A DNA stretch of 64,000 nt from Botryobacter ruber. GTDB lineage: Bacteria > Bacteroidota > Bacteroidia > Cytophagales > Hymenobacteraceae. The DNA lies in NCBI RefSeq assembly GCF_003347595.2, contig NZ_QCZK02000024.1:310001-374000 (forward strand). The letters run 5' to 3'. This document shows positions 51,498 through 60,120 of the stretch, in pieces. Made by a program: the position numbers and the translations under genes. The notes beneath the pieces are model-generated. The model saw nothing but the letters and a program-made list of their open reading frames with translations, was not told the origin of the DNA and did not search any database. The number at the start of each line of letters is the position of its first letter. Position 1 is the stretch's first letter.

Positions 51498-51502
51498 CTA
51501 AA
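51046..51502. repeat. Composite repeat block B (R2-R3-R1-R4-module-R2)
   Basis: Order: R2 array 51046-51092; perfect R3 palindrome 51104-51123; R1 in minus orientation 51141-51173; R4 module 51173-51300 (TGTCTGAA, GGATTAACAGGATT); GTGGTTCGTG; the GCAGGAGACGCGAGCATC module near 51308; then inverted R2 array 51345-51502. The order and orientation match block A at 6540-6900. Confidence 0.78.
51423..51502. repeat. Five perfect 16-bp tandem R2 copies
   Basis: CTTTCTAACTCCTAAA repeats five times without a mismatch. The last copy supplies the TAG stop codon of the minus-strand Fe-S protein gene. Confidence 0.92.
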
Positions 51503-52316
51503 CTTTCCCCAGTCCTTCGGCCTGGGCAATCAGTTCGGCGATATCGAATACCTGCACCTTTTCTTCCTGCTCTTTTATTTTCACGCCGTCCGTCATCATG
51601 ACCATGCAGAAGGGGCAGGCGGTGGCAATAATGCTGTTGTCGTTGCCCAGGGTGGCCAGGGCTTCTTCGGTCCGCTCGATGTTGACGTCTTTTTTGCCGG
51701 GTTCGGGCTCTTTAAACATCTGGGCGCCACCTGCACCGCAGCACAGGCCGTTGGCGCGGCTGCGTTTCATCTCTACCAGGTCGGCGTCGAGCACGGCCAG
51801 CACGTCGCGGGGCGCTTCGTAAATGTCGTTGGCGCGGCCCAGGTAGCAGGAATCGTGGAAGGTGATGCGGCGACCTTTAAATTCCTCCCCTCCTGCCACA
51901 CGCACTTTGCCCTCGTTTATGAGCTGCTGCAGGAAAGTGGAATGGTGTATTACTTCGTAAACACCGCCCAGATCGGGGTACTCGTTTTTAAGGGTGTTGA
52001 AGCAGTGCGGACAGGCAGTTACGATCTTCTTTACATTATAAGCATTGAGCACCTCGATGTTGGAAATGGCCTGCATCTGGAAGAGGAACTCGTTTCCGGC
52101 ACGTTTGGCCGGATCGCCAGTGCAGCTTTCTTCTGTTCCGAGTACGGCGTATTTTATGCCCACATGCTCCAGTATCTGCACAAAGGCACGCGTGACACGC
52201 TTGTACCGGTCGTCGAAGGCACCGGCACAGCCCACCCAAAACAGGATTTCGGGTTCTTCGCCGTTGGCCGCCAGTTGCGCCATGGTAGGTACTTTAACTA
52301 ATCTTTTATTTTCCAT
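51498..52316 (-). CDS. CCG-domain (Fe-S)-binding oxidoreductase subunit, HdrB-like
   Basis: A 272-residue cytoplasmic protein with two cysteine-rich CCG-type motifs: VGCAGAF...EESCTGDPA...CPHCFN in the first half and HDSCYLGR...GLCCGAGGA...ACPFCM in the second. These bind a 4Fe-4S-type cluster in heterodisulfide-reductase B, GlcF and LutA-like subunits. The first motif has a single Cys (SC) where CC is usual. It works with the membrane Fe-S protein encoded 210 bp upstream on the same strand. The physiological donor and acceptor are unknown. Its stop codon lies in an R2 repeat. Confidence 0.88.
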   Translation of the reverse strand: MENKRLVKVPTMAQLAANGEEPEILFWVGCAGAFDDRYKRVTRAFVQILEHVGIKYAVLGTEESCTGDPAKRAGNEFLFQMQAISNIEVLNAYNVKKIVTACPHCFNTLKNEYPDLGGVYEVIHHSTFLQQLINEGKVRVAGGEEFKGRRITFHDSCYLGRANDIYEAPRDVLAVLDADLVEMKRSRANGLCCGAGGAQMFKEPEPGKKDVNIERTEEALATLGNDNSIIATACPFCMVMMTDGVKIKEQEEKVQVFDIAELIAQAEGLGKV

Positions 52317-52526
52317 TCAGAATGAGCGTTCCAGGGTTTGCTGATGTTGTGATTGAATTTTTTGTAGCCCAGGGGTTTGAAGGCAAAACCTGACGTAAAC
52401 TTTTTATCAACGAAAAGTTATGCCTCCGTAAAATTGCCGGCAAAGGCTGCAGCTACAAGAAATACAAATAATATTTTACTTTATATTTAAAAATCTTCTT
52501 CCAAATCTTGGTTTCAAGCAAAAATG

Positions 52527-53900
52527 CTAGCTGTTAACCGGCACATAGAGTTCATCGGCCCAGTTAAACCGGTCGGATGGCGAGAAGGCCCAGGGCGCGC
52601 CGTTGTTCTCGATGTTGGTGAACATGGCATTAAGCGAGGCCGGGGCAGCAGACTCCTCCAGCACCAGGTAGCGACGCAGATCCATGATGGTAGAAAGCTG
52701 GTCGATGTTAACCGGGCACGATTCGGTGCAGGCATTGCAGGTGGTGCAGGCCCAAAGCTCTTCCGGTGTGATATAGCCCCGCAGCAGCGTCTTTTCTTCG
52801 GTTACTGCCACCCGCTCCACGCCCAGCTCTTTGTAATGATTCGGCGCGAAAATAGCCGGGTGCTCCCCTTTTTCTTCCATCCGGTCACGGGTATCCATGA
52901 TGATCTTACGCGGCGAAAGCAGCTTGCCGGTAATGTTAGCCGGGCAGACAGAGGTACAGCGGCCGCACTCGGTGCAGGTGTAGGCATCCATCAGCTGCTT
53001 CCAGGTCAGGTCTTCCACATCTTTGGCGCCGAAGCGCTCGATTACCGGGTTCCCTTCGGCATCTGTTTTGGGTGCAGGCGGCTGGTAGCTGGGATCCAAC
53101 ATGGCTTTTATCTCGTGCGTGATGGCAGGATTGGTGGTAAATTTTCCTTTGGGCAACAGCTTGGAGTAATACACATTCGGGAAGGCCATGATGATGTGGA
53201 AGTGCTTGGAGCTGGGCAGGTAGTTCAGAAAAGCCAGGATTCCCAGGATGTGGAACCACCAGCCAATTTTAGCGATCACATACAGCTGCCCCGGATCGTT
53301 GCCAAACGCATCCACAAACAAATGACTGACCGGGTAAGCTCCTACCACTTCGCCGCCTGCCAGCAACACGCGTTTCATGTCGGCGATGTTGAAAACGAAC
53401 AGCGCCAGCATCAGCACGATTTCGGTGATCAGGATCACATTGGCATCCAGCTTGGGCCAGGCGCGCATTTCCACACCGTTCCATAGTCGCGGCAGTTTGG
53501 TTACGTTTCGCCGCCAGAGGAAGATAGCACAGGCAATGATCACCAGCGCTGCCAGTATCTCGTTTATCGCCATCAGGCCACTGTAAAGCGGGCCGACAAA
53601 CCCCAGCACCCGGTGCGTGCCAAAGATGCCGTCGATGAGTATCTCCAGCACTTCGATATTGATCACGATAAAGCCCACGTACACGAACAGGTGCAGCACG
53701 GCGGCCAGCGGACGTTTAAACATTTTCTGCTGCCCAAAGGCAACGAGCAGCATTTTGTTCATTCGCTCCGAAGGGTTATCCAGCAGCTCCGTATCGCGCC
53801 CCAGCAGCACGTTTTTTCGAATTTTCCGGACTTGCCAGATAAACAGGCCAATACCCAGCACCGCCACTAGCAGGAAGACAATATTCTCTATTCCTATCAC
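52527..53900 (-). CDS. Membrane-anchored [4Fe-4S] electron-transfer protein, HdrE/C-like
   Basis: A 457-residue protein. Five or six membrane helices lie in 1-250 (NarI/HdrE-like, with His residues able to bind haem). A ferredoxin-type domain follows with CTECGRCTSVCP at 309-320 and CTTCNACTESCP at 385-396. Together with the HdrB-like protein downstream this makes a membrane redox module, possibly passing electrons from a quinone pool to a thiol or organic acid. Partner enzyme not identified. Confidence 0.88.
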   Translation of the reverse strand: MIGIENIVFLLVAVLGIGLFIWQVRKIRKNVLLGRDTELLDNPSERMNKMLLVAFGQQKMFKRPLAAVLHLFVYVGFIVINIEVLEILIDGIFGTHRVLGFVGPLYSGLMAINEILAALVIIACAIFLWRRNVTKLPRLWNGVEMRAWPKLDANVILITEIVLMLALFVFNIADMKRVLLAGGEVVGAYPVSHLFVDAFGNDPGQLYVIAKIGWWFHILGILAFLNYLPSSKHFHIIMAFPNVYYSKLLPKGKFTTNPAITHEIKAMLDPSYQPPAPKTDAEGNPVIERFGAKDVEDLTWKQLMDAYTCTECGRCTSVCPANITGKLLSPRKIIMDTRDRMEEKGEHPAIFAPNHYKELGVERVAVTEEKTLLRGYITPEELWACTTCNACTESCPVNIDQLSTIMDLRRYLVLEESAAPASLNAMFTNIENNGAPWAFSPSDRFNWADELYVPVNS

Positions 53901-53999
53901 GACAAGTTATTCGTTATGCATACAGTTTACAATAAATATAGCCTAATCTACAGAATAAAGCCATAAAACAGATTTTTTAAATTTTTTTGGCGATAATGT

Positions 54000-54029
54000 T
54001 TGCCAGTTAAAAGTTAGTTGCTACTTTTG
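54000..54029 (+). promoter_or_regulatory. Promoter of tRNA-Phe
   Basis: TTG (54000-54002), 19-bp spacer, TACTTTTG (54022-54029). Exact match to the Bacteroidota consensus in both boxes and spacing. Confidence 0.85.
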
Positions 54030-54064
54030 CATACCCTTTCGGAACAAGGGAAAACAATTGAGCT

Positions 54065-54137
54065 GGTGATGTAGCTCAGTTGGTAGAGCAAAGGACTGAA
54101 AATCCTTGTGTCGTTGGTTCGATTCCAATCATCACCA
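54065..54137 (+). tRNA. tRNA-Phe (anticodon GAA)
   Basis: A 73-nt cloverleaf. Acceptor GGTGATG pairs with CATCACC; discriminator A; CCA not encoded. Anticodon arm AAGGA-CTGAAAA-TCCTT gives GAA. Confidence 0.97.
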
Positions 54138-54143
54138 CTGAAA

Positions 54144-54171
54144 CCCTCGCCTTAACCGGTGAGGGTTTTTT
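54144..54171 (+). terminator. Terminator of tRNA-Phe
   Basis: CCCTCGCC pairs with GGTGAGGG (one wobble) around TTAACC-like loop, followed by TTTTTT. Confidence 0.85.
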
Positions 54172-54284
54172 GTTTTTGTACCGCTTTATTCCTGACAGCA
54201 TTCCAAACAAGGTTATGAAGCAGTACTCTGGCTGTGAAAAAAAGTTGTTGACGTTGTCCCTCATCCACCACCTGTTTTTTTCAT

Positions 54285-54434
54285 AGCAGCAGCGGCAATG
54301 GTGGCAGGGGCAGCAGCATATACTGTGCTAATTTTTTAATGTGCCAATGCCTGCATCATCAAATCGGTGGACTATGGAAGCGATAGTTCCTGTTCATACA
54401 AAGCAGCAGTGGCTGTGGAGGCAGGTGCAGCAAA
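54285..54434. repeat. Two direct R1 repeats
   Basis: 54285-54327 contains AGCGGCAATGGTGGCAGGGG; 54402-54434 contains CAGTGGCTGTGGAGGCAGGT. Same orientation. Confidence 0.65.
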
Positions 54435-54521
54435 TAAGGTTGGCGGCTCCATAACCCGCTGCATCCTTCCGGAATGTTTATTACATGCCTCACAGCCTGC
54501 ATTTCAGTATCAAAAAAAGAC

Positions 54522-55616
54522 TTACCTACAGTAATTACGAAGCTCCGGCAGAGCAGCCGAATACCCCAGTTTGTAGGCTTCGCTGAAGTGCATGCAGGCC
54601 AGGTGCTGTTGTTCCTGCTCTTTTTCGGTGCGGCCAAGGAGGTAAAAGACACGACCGTTGGTAGGATCGGCAGCCAGCACCCGCTTGTAGTCGGCCTCCG
54701 AGAGGTTAAAAGTTCCTTTTATATAATACCCAAAGCCCCGGTAAGTTAAGGCTGTTGTCCATGCCTCCCCGCCCTGGCTATGTTTGAGAAACGTTGTTAA
54801 GTCAGTGATAGCCGCTTCTGTTTTCCCGAGATAAAACAGCCTTACCTCACCCCGGTCCAGGTAGGCAGCGTAGAGGGTGCTGTCGGTGGAAATGGCCTGT
54901 GTAAGATCGCGCTCTGCCAGTTTGTACTGCGAGAGCTGCTTGTAACATTTCCCCCGCATATAATAGGTGTAAGCCGGCACTGTATCCTGCAAAGCGATGG
55001 CCTGGTTAATATCCTGGAGCGCGGCTTTAAAATTTTCGTACACGTTCATCTCCAGGCCGGCCCTTGCCAGGTACACTTCCGGGCGCTTCGGCATGAAATG
55101 GATGGCATCGTTGAGCAGGCTATGGGCGTTGCTATATTTGCCTTGTTCTATATAGGTTAACGCTGTTTTATATTTATCTTCGCCTGTAATGTGGTCCATT
55201 ACCAGCTTGAGCAGCAGGCTGAAAAGCAGGATGCCGCCAATCAGGGCCAGCGTAATGTACAGGTCTTTCCGGGAGAAGCGGTTCCGGTTTACCGGGATGC
55301 TCTGGTAATACCGTTCCGACACCGAAGCAGGCGGCCTGGTCTGGCGGTAGCGGGGATTGTAGTAAGCCTGTTGTTGCTGCATCATGCGCCGGCGCTCGCG
55401 CTGGTACTGCAGTTTCAGGTCGTACATGGCGCGCTTGTTTGCGTTCGAGAGCGTCTGGTAAGCCGTGTTAATCAATTTAAACTGCTCCTCGGCAAGCACA
55501 TTGCCCGGATTTTTATCCGGATGATACTTGAGCGCAAGGCGTTTATATGCCAGCTTTACTTCCTGCGATGTAGCTGTAGCGCCTATGCCTAATACGGTAT
55601 AGAAATTAATATCCAA
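54522..55616 (-). CDS. J-domain protein with membrane helix and TPR repeats
   Basis: A 364-residue protein. N-terminal J domain (1-70) with the HPD triad at 32-34 stimulates Hsp70 (DnaK) ATPase. A basic linker precedes one membrane helix (about 117-140). The C-terminal half (150-364) consists of TPR repeats, e.g. ALTYIEQGKYSNAHSLLNDA, which would bind client or partner proteins. There is no G/F-rich or zinc-finger region, so it is a class C co-chaperone tied to the membrane. Single gene. Confidence 0.9.
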   Translation of the reverse strand: MDINFYTVLGIGATATSQEVKLAYKRLALKYHPDKNPGNVLAEEQFKLINTAYQTLSNANKRAMYDLKLQYQRERRRMMQQQQAYYNPRYRQTRPPASVSERYYQSIPVNRNRFSRKDLYITLALIGGILLFSLLLKLVMDHITGEDKYKTALTYIEQGKYSNAHSLLNDAIHFMPKRPEVYLARAGLEMNVYENFKAALQDINQAIALQDTVPAYTYYMRGKCYKQLSQYKLAERDLTQAISTDSTLYAAYLDRGEVRLFYLGKTEAAITDLTTFLKHSQGGEAWTTALTYRGFGYYIKGTFNLSEADYKRVLAADPTNGRVFYLLGRTEKEQEQQHLACMHFSEAYKLGYSAALPELRNYCR

Positions 55617-55765
55617 GGATGCCAGTATACAAAATATAAATCAAACTGCTGCCAAATTCGTTCGAGATACTGCAATATCCGTACTACAATCAAACTTGCA
55701 AACTTTGCGTAAATTATACAGTTTATACGCGTATACAGAAAAAGCAATATAAAAAGCCTGACACT

Positions 55766-56146
55766 ATGGTAAATAAAGACAACGGAACACGGGAAAAAAA
55801 TCCTAACCTGATGGAGAACCTGATGGGCTACATCGATACCCGCATCGATATTATCCGGCTCGAGATCCAGGAAAAGCTAAAAGGAGCCTTTGTAGGAATT
55901 GTACATGGTATTTTACTCGGCTTTTTTGCTTTTATGAGCGTTATTTTTGTTAGTATTTTTCTGGGTCTGCTCCTTAACCACCTCCTCGACAGTACCTTTT
56001 GGGGTTTTGGCATCATAGCACTTCTTTATGTCATTATCCTGGTTGTACTGGTAGTTGGTCTTGATAAAAAGGTGTTTAATAATATTGCTGACAAGACATT
56101 TGATAATACGATTTATAAGACTGATAAAAGAGAAAAATCGATATGA
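55766..56146 (+). CDS. Holin-X-like (phage holin superfamily III) membrane protein
   Basis: A 126-residue protein with two membrane helices (about 42-70 and 80-102) after an amphipathic N-terminal region LMGYIDTRIDIIRLEIQEKL. Such proteins are labelled phage holin family but are mostly chromosomal and of unknown role, with no phage genes here. Its stop overlaps the next ATG (ATGA at 56143). AAACTTTG upstream is one mismatch from the -7 consensus. Confidence 0.8.
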   Translation: MVNKDNGTREKNPNLMENLMGYIDTRIDIIRLEIQEKLKGAFVGIVHGILLGFFAFMSVIFVSIFLGLLLNHLLDSTFWGFGIIALLYVIILVVLVVGLDKKVFNNIADKTFDNTIYKTDKREKSI

Positions 56147-56721
56147 GCGAGTTAAAAAACCCCCTGTTTGACAACGAGCGTGATCTCCTGGAACGGCAGA
56201 AAGAAGAATACAAAAATGCCCTGATGGGCGACGTGGCACAGCTAAAAACACAGTCGCAGGAAATTGGCAAGAAAGTAGCCATTGCCGGCGGTGTGCTGAT
56301 GGCCGGCCTGCTGTTATCGCGGATGTTTGGCGGCAGCAAAAAAAAAAGTAAAAAACTAACGAAAGAAGGTCCTTCCGCCGTACCTGTCGGCTACATTCCT
56401 CCCATACCTCCCGAAGCCGGATACCAGCACTACAACCCGCTGGTGCATGAGCAGGCACAGGGTTATAATATGCCCCCGGAAGCGATCCACTACGCACCGC
56501 CTCACCAGGGCCAGCACACCGGCGTTGCCAAATCCTTTATGAATTCGGAACTGGTGCAGATGCTGACAAGCCAGCTGGCAGCGCTGCTAATGGTGTACCT
56601 CACAAAAAAGGTAGAGGAATATTTAAACAGTGTATCTAAAAATCCCGATATTGCGCCTATACCCATCGTGGTAAGTGATACTGAAGCGACAGAATATTAT
56701 CCGGAAGAGGATGCCCTTTGA
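56143..56721 (+). CDS. Hypothetical protein with one membrane helix
   Basis: I do not recognise a family for this 192-residue protein. A charged N-terminus (1-44) is followed by a short hydrophobic segment (about 45-62, VAIAGGVLMAGLLLSRMF), a Lys-rich stretch GGSKKKSKKLTK, a Pro/Tyr/His-rich linker (78-128) and a helical C-terminal region (132-165) with SELVQMLTSQLAALLMVYL. It is translationally coupled to the holin-like gene and overlaps GGGPS by 11 bp, so the three are one operon. Confidence 0.75.
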   Translation: MSELKNPLFDNERDLLERQKEEYKNALMGDVAQLKTQSQEIGKKVAIAGGVLMAGLLLSRMFGGSKKKSKKLTKEGPSAVPVGYIPPIPPEAGYQHYNPLVHEQAQGYNMPPEAIHYAPPHQGQHTGVAKSFMNSELVQMLTSQLAALLMVYLTKKVEEYLNSVSKNPDIAPIPIVVSDTEATEYYPEEDAL

Positions 56722-57466
56722 GAAATTTCACATAAAACATACGTATGAACCAGGCAGGAAGTATTTTGCGGTACTGCTCGATCCGGACAATGTGGATGAC
56801 AGCTCCTGCCTTCAGTTGCTTGCTTTAAGTGAGGCCAACCCAATAGATTTCTTTTTTATTGGCGGCAGCCTGCTCACCACCGACAACCAGGCCCAGGTAA
56901 TCAGGCTGATCAAATCGAGTACCGATGTGCCTGTTATCCTTTTCCCGGGCAACAGCCTGCATATCGACACGCAGGCCGACGGTATATTGCTGCTTTCACT
57001 TATCTCGGGTCGTAACCCGGACTTCCTGATCGGGCAGCATGTGCTCTCGGCGCCCATATTAAAAGCCAGCAAGTTAGCCATTTACCCGACCGGCTATATG
57101 CTGGTTGACTCCGGGCGCCAGACTACCGTTTCGTACATGAGCGGCACCACGCCTATTCCGTATGATAAACCGGCCATTGCGGCCTGCACGGCTATGGCCG
57201 GCGAGCTGCTGGGCCTGCAGTACATTTACATGGATGGCGGCAGCGGCGCACGTGAACCTATAAGTGCAGAAATGATAGCGGCTGTACGGGCAGCTGTTGA
57301 CATTCCGATAATAGTGGGTGGCGGCATTAACACAGCAGAGAAAGCACAAGCAGCTTTAACAGCCGGTGCAGATGTGATTGTGGTAGGTAACCACATAGAA
57401 AAAAACCCCGGCTTTTTAGCCGAGGTTTCTCAGATTGTCTCTTCTTTTAATCAGGTAGTACCTTAA
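56711..57466 (+). CDS. Geranylgeranylglyceryl/heptaprenylglyceryl phosphate synthase
   Basis: A TIM-barrel prenyltransferase that joins a polyprenyl diphosphate to glycerol-1-phosphate, the archaeal-type ether lipid step that also occurs in Bacteroidota. Motifs: FAVLLDPDN, FFIGGSLLTTDN, LFPGNSLHI, YIYMDGGSGA, IIVGGGINTAEKA and ADVIVVGNHIEKN. The ATG at 56711 (MPFEKFHIK) gives 251 residues; the frame also runs to a GTG at 56675, which would overlap the previous gene further. The TAA stop shares the TTAA palindrome with the stop of the convergent AraC gene. The prenyl chain length cannot be told from sequence here. Confidence 0.92.
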   Translation: MPFEKFHIKHTYEPGRKYFAVLLDPDNVDDSSCLQLLALSEANPIDFFFIGGSLLTTDNQAQVIRLIKSSTDVPVILFPGNSLHIDTQADGILLLSLISGRNPDFLIGQHVLSAPILKASKLAIYPTGYMLVDSGRQTTVSYMSGTTPIPYDKPAIAACTAMAGELLGLQYIYMDGGSGAREPISAEMIAAVRAAVDIPIIVGGGINTAEKAQAALTAGADVIVVGNHIEKNPGFLAEVSQIVSSFNQVVP

Positions 57467-58386
57467 GCGCTGGTAGCCGATTCGCGGCGGCGCATTTTAC
57501 CGGCAGGTATACCAAACATCATTTTAAAGCGACGGCAGAAGTACGCAGTGTCTTTGTAGCCTACGTCTTTGCCAATTTCACGAATACTCTTCTTGGTAGT
57601 GCGAAGCAGGAATACGGCACGCTCCATGCGCTGGTACTCGATGTAGTCCTGCGGATTGATGCCGGTCAGCATTTTGAAATACTGGCCTACATAATCTTCA
57701 GAAACGTTTGCCACATTAGACAGCACCTTGTTGGAAAGGTCGCCGCCGATGTTCTCTTTAATGTAGTTAAAGAGGTCGATCAGGCGCGGATCTTTGAAGT
57801 AGGTGCTGTTTGTTGCCAGCTGCTCCACGAACATCTTGTTACGCAGGATGTGGCGGATAATCTCTACAACAATGTTTTCGGTGTAGATGCTGATTAAACG
57901 CTCCTTGCCCGGCAGGTCCTGCATAGACTCTTCCACAACTTTGATAACCAGGTTGGCCAGCTTGTTGTTGTTAGAGATCAGGAAAGCCGGCAGATCCAGC
58001 GATGCAAAGAAGTTAACCGAGTCGAATACTTTCGCTTCGAAGCTAACGTAGCTGTGGCTGTCTTCGGCATCTCCAATCAGATCCAGATCGTTGTTTGCTT
58101 TAAAGAATTTCTCCCTGTTGGTGATAAGGTCGTCGTTCGTAATGCTTCGGCCTTCGCCGGAACCATACGTAATTCTTGTACTGCGACCTCCCGGAACAAA
58201 CAGAAGCTCCCCTTCTTCTACCATTTGTTCCTCTTTACCAAAAAAGATGCTTCCTTTATGAAGCAGGATCAGATTGTTGCCGACATCGTAGAAGTTGCGC
58301 ACCGTAAACGGTTGTTGCAACACCAGATTTTTAGCTTTAATGAATCGCACCCCAAGCGACTCAATAATCTTATTGTAATCTTCCAT
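57463..58386 (-). CDS. AraC-family transcriptional regulator
   Basis: A 307-residue regulator. The C-terminal AraC/XylS double helix-turn-helix (about 205-300) has LSNVANVSEDYVGQYFKMLTG and IREIGKDVGYKDTAYFCRRFK. The N-terminal half has a cupin-like sensing domain (FFGKEEQMVEEGELLFVPGG). Ends in a basic MRRRESATSA tail. Convergent with GGGPS, with 4 bp overlap. Targets unknown. Confidence 0.92.
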   Translation of the reverse strand: MEDYNKIIESLGVRFIKAKNLVLQQPFTVRNFYDVGNNLILLHKGSIFFGKEEQMVEEGELLFVPGGRSTRITYGSGEGRSITNDDLITNREKFFKANNDLDLIGDAEDSHSYVSFEAKVFDSVNFFASLDLPAFLISNNNKLANLVIKVVEESMQDLPGKERLISIYTENIVVEIIRHILRNKMFVEQLATNSTYFKDPRLIDLFNYIKENIGGDLSNKVLSNVANVSEDYVGQYFKMLTGINPQDYIEYQRMERAVFLLRTTKKSIREIGKDVGYKDTAYFCRRFKMMFGIPAGKMRRRESATSA

Positions 58387-58547
58387 TTTGTGTTACCAAC
58401 TAACTTTTATACTAATAAACCCTTTTATTTGGCCTAAAGCTAAGGTTTATCTTCATAAAATTCAAATTATATTTAAAAAATAAATTTTAATTCAAAAAAC
58501 CATATCTAGGCGTAATGCAGCCCAAAAACAAAGTTTTAACAACGTTG

Positions 58548-59687
58548 TTACTTGAGCAATTCTCTTGAAATTACAATTTTCTGTATTTCAGAGGTCCCCT
58601 CGTAGATCTGCGTGATTTTTGCATCGCGCATCAACCTCTCCACATGATATTCTTTCACATACCCATACCCTCCATGAATTTGTACAGCTTCTATAGTTGT
58701 TTCCATTGCCACCTTTGAGGCAAACAGTTTTGCCATTGCTCCGGATGTTGTGTAATCCTGGTGCGAATCTTTATGACTTGCCGCTTTAAAGCATAACAAA
58801 CGAGCGGCCTCAATGTTTGTAGCCATATCCGCTAATTTAAACTGTATGGCCTGGTGCTTTGCAATCTCCACTCCAAAGGCCTTTCGTTCTTTTGAATAGT
58901 TGAGGGCAAGCTCGTAGGCACCGGAAGCTATGCCGAGCGCCTGAGCTGCTATTCCTATTCGTCCGCCTGCCAGGGTAGCCATGGCAAATTTAAAGCCGAA
59001 GCCATCCTCTCCTATCCTGTTTTCTTTCGGCACCTTTACGTCGGTAAACATTAAAGAGTGCGTATCGGAACCGCGTATCCCCAGCTTGTTTTCTTTGGTG
59101 CCTACCACAAAACCGTCCGAATCGCGCTCTACAATAAACGCATTAATGCCATGCGAGCCTTTCTCGGGATGCGTTTGCGCCATCACCAAATACACCGAGG
59201 CTGTACCTCCGTTCGTGATCCAGTTCTTGGTGCCGTTCAGCAGGTAATAGTCGCCCATGTCTTCGGCTGTAGTATGCTGCGAGGTGGCATCTGAACCAGC
59301 CTCCGGTTCCGATAAGCAGAAGGCGCCGATAACCTCGCCTGTTGCCAGCCGGGTCAGGTACTTTTGCTTTTGCGCTTCGGTTCCGTATTTCTCGAGCCCC
59401 CAGCACACCAGCGAATTGTTTACCGACATTACAACAGCAGCAGAAGCATCTACTTTGGAGATCTCCTCCATGGCCAGCACATACGAAATGGTATCCATGC
59501 CGCCGCCGTTATACTTCGGGTCCACCATCATTCCCAGAAAGCCAAGCTGCCCCATCTTACGGACCTGCTCCGCCGGAAACTTCTGGTGCTCATCTCGCTC
59601 TATAACGCCAGGTAAAAGCTCTGTCCGGGCAAACTCACGGGCAGCATCCTGTACTGCCAAGTGCTCTTCTGTAAGTTGATAGTTCAT
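58548..59687 (-). CDS. Acyl-CoA dehydrogenase
   Basis: A 379-residue FAD enzyme, of the short/medium-chain (butyryl-CoA-like) group, introducing the 2,3 double bond in beta-oxidation. Marks: MMVDPKYNGGGMDTISYVLAMEE, FCLSEPEAGSDA, NGTKNWITNGG, MQIHGGYGY-like QIHGGYGYVKEY, and catalytic base Glu363 in IYEGTSEIQ. Standard length. Single gene with an exact -7 element upstream. Confidence 0.95.
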   Translation of the reverse strand: MNYQLTEEHLAVQDAAREFARTELLPGVIERDEHQKFPAEQVRKMGQLGFLGMMVDPKYNGGGMDTISYVLAMEEISKVDASAAVVMSVNNSLVCWGLEKYGTEAQKQKYLTRLATGEVIGAFCLSEPEAGSDATSQHTTAEDMGDYYLLNGTKNWITNGGTASVYLVMAQTHPEKGSHGINAFIVERDSDGFVVGTKENKLGIRGSDTHSLMFTDVKVPKENRIGEDGFGFKFAMATLAGGRIGIAAQALGIASGAYELALNYSKERKAFGVEIAKHQAIQFKLADMATNIEAARLLCFKAASHKDSHQDYTTSGAMAKLFASKVAMETTIEAVQIHGGYGYVKEYHVERLMRDAKITQIYEGTSEIQKIVISRELLK

Positions 59688-59731
59688 ACCTGTTTAGCGT
59701 TAAGCGTCGGGTGAGTAGACTTCTACGAAAG

Positions 59732-59739
59732 CAAAACTA
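59732..59739 (-). promoter_or_regulatory. -7 promoter element of the acyl-CoA dehydrogenase gene
   Basis: Minus-strand TAGTTTTG, exact TAnnTTTG, 44 bp before the ATG. Confidence 0.55.
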
Positions 59740-60120
59740 TGAATTTTTATATTAGTAACGTACTTTCTACGTAAATTTATTATGCACGCCTACTAAAAAA
59801 TTTTAAAAAAATTAAAAACTGCCACACAAAAATACAACAGTACCTTTAATAGGCTTCGTTCAGCTGTTTTAAAACAGGCCCTCAGGCAGCAGAAACGGCC
59901 TTTTGGGCACAACAGAAAAAATACTTAGTGATTTATACGGATACTGGCAAAAAGTTATATCTATGCTGCTGTTTTTCTGCTGTTGCCGTCCGGGCAAGGC
60001 TGTGGTAAAAGTGGCTGCAAAAAAATTTAAGCCATCAAACAAAATGGTTCAGGACATACTGCTTTGGCAGCAGCAGCCAGAAGGTTAACCATCAAACCTT
60101 TACCGCCACCCGCCGCTGAA

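Larger units (their letters stand above)
54138..54521. other. Gap with terminator and repeats downstream of tRNA-Phe
   Basis: Holds the tRNA terminator, two direct R1 copies, and a degenerate R5 segment (GTGCTAATTTTTTAATGTGC near 54334). No gene seen. Confidence 0.6.

Noticed and set aside
51423..51502. CRISPR array
   Set aside because: Units are 16 bp, directly adjoining, with no unique spacers and no cas genes.
55766..56146. Prophage remnant, because of the holin-like protein
   Set aside because: No integrase, lysin or structural phage gene nearby; the family is mostly chromosomal in this phylum.
56675..56710. GTG upstream start for GGGPS
   Set aside because: It would add a basic, non-conserved leader (MILKRQNIIRK) read out of the preceding gene; ATG 56711 fits the family.
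59903..60088. Possible 61-residue small protein
   Set aside because: TTG start, Cys run and low-complexity composition, no promoter or conserved pattern, lies among repeats.
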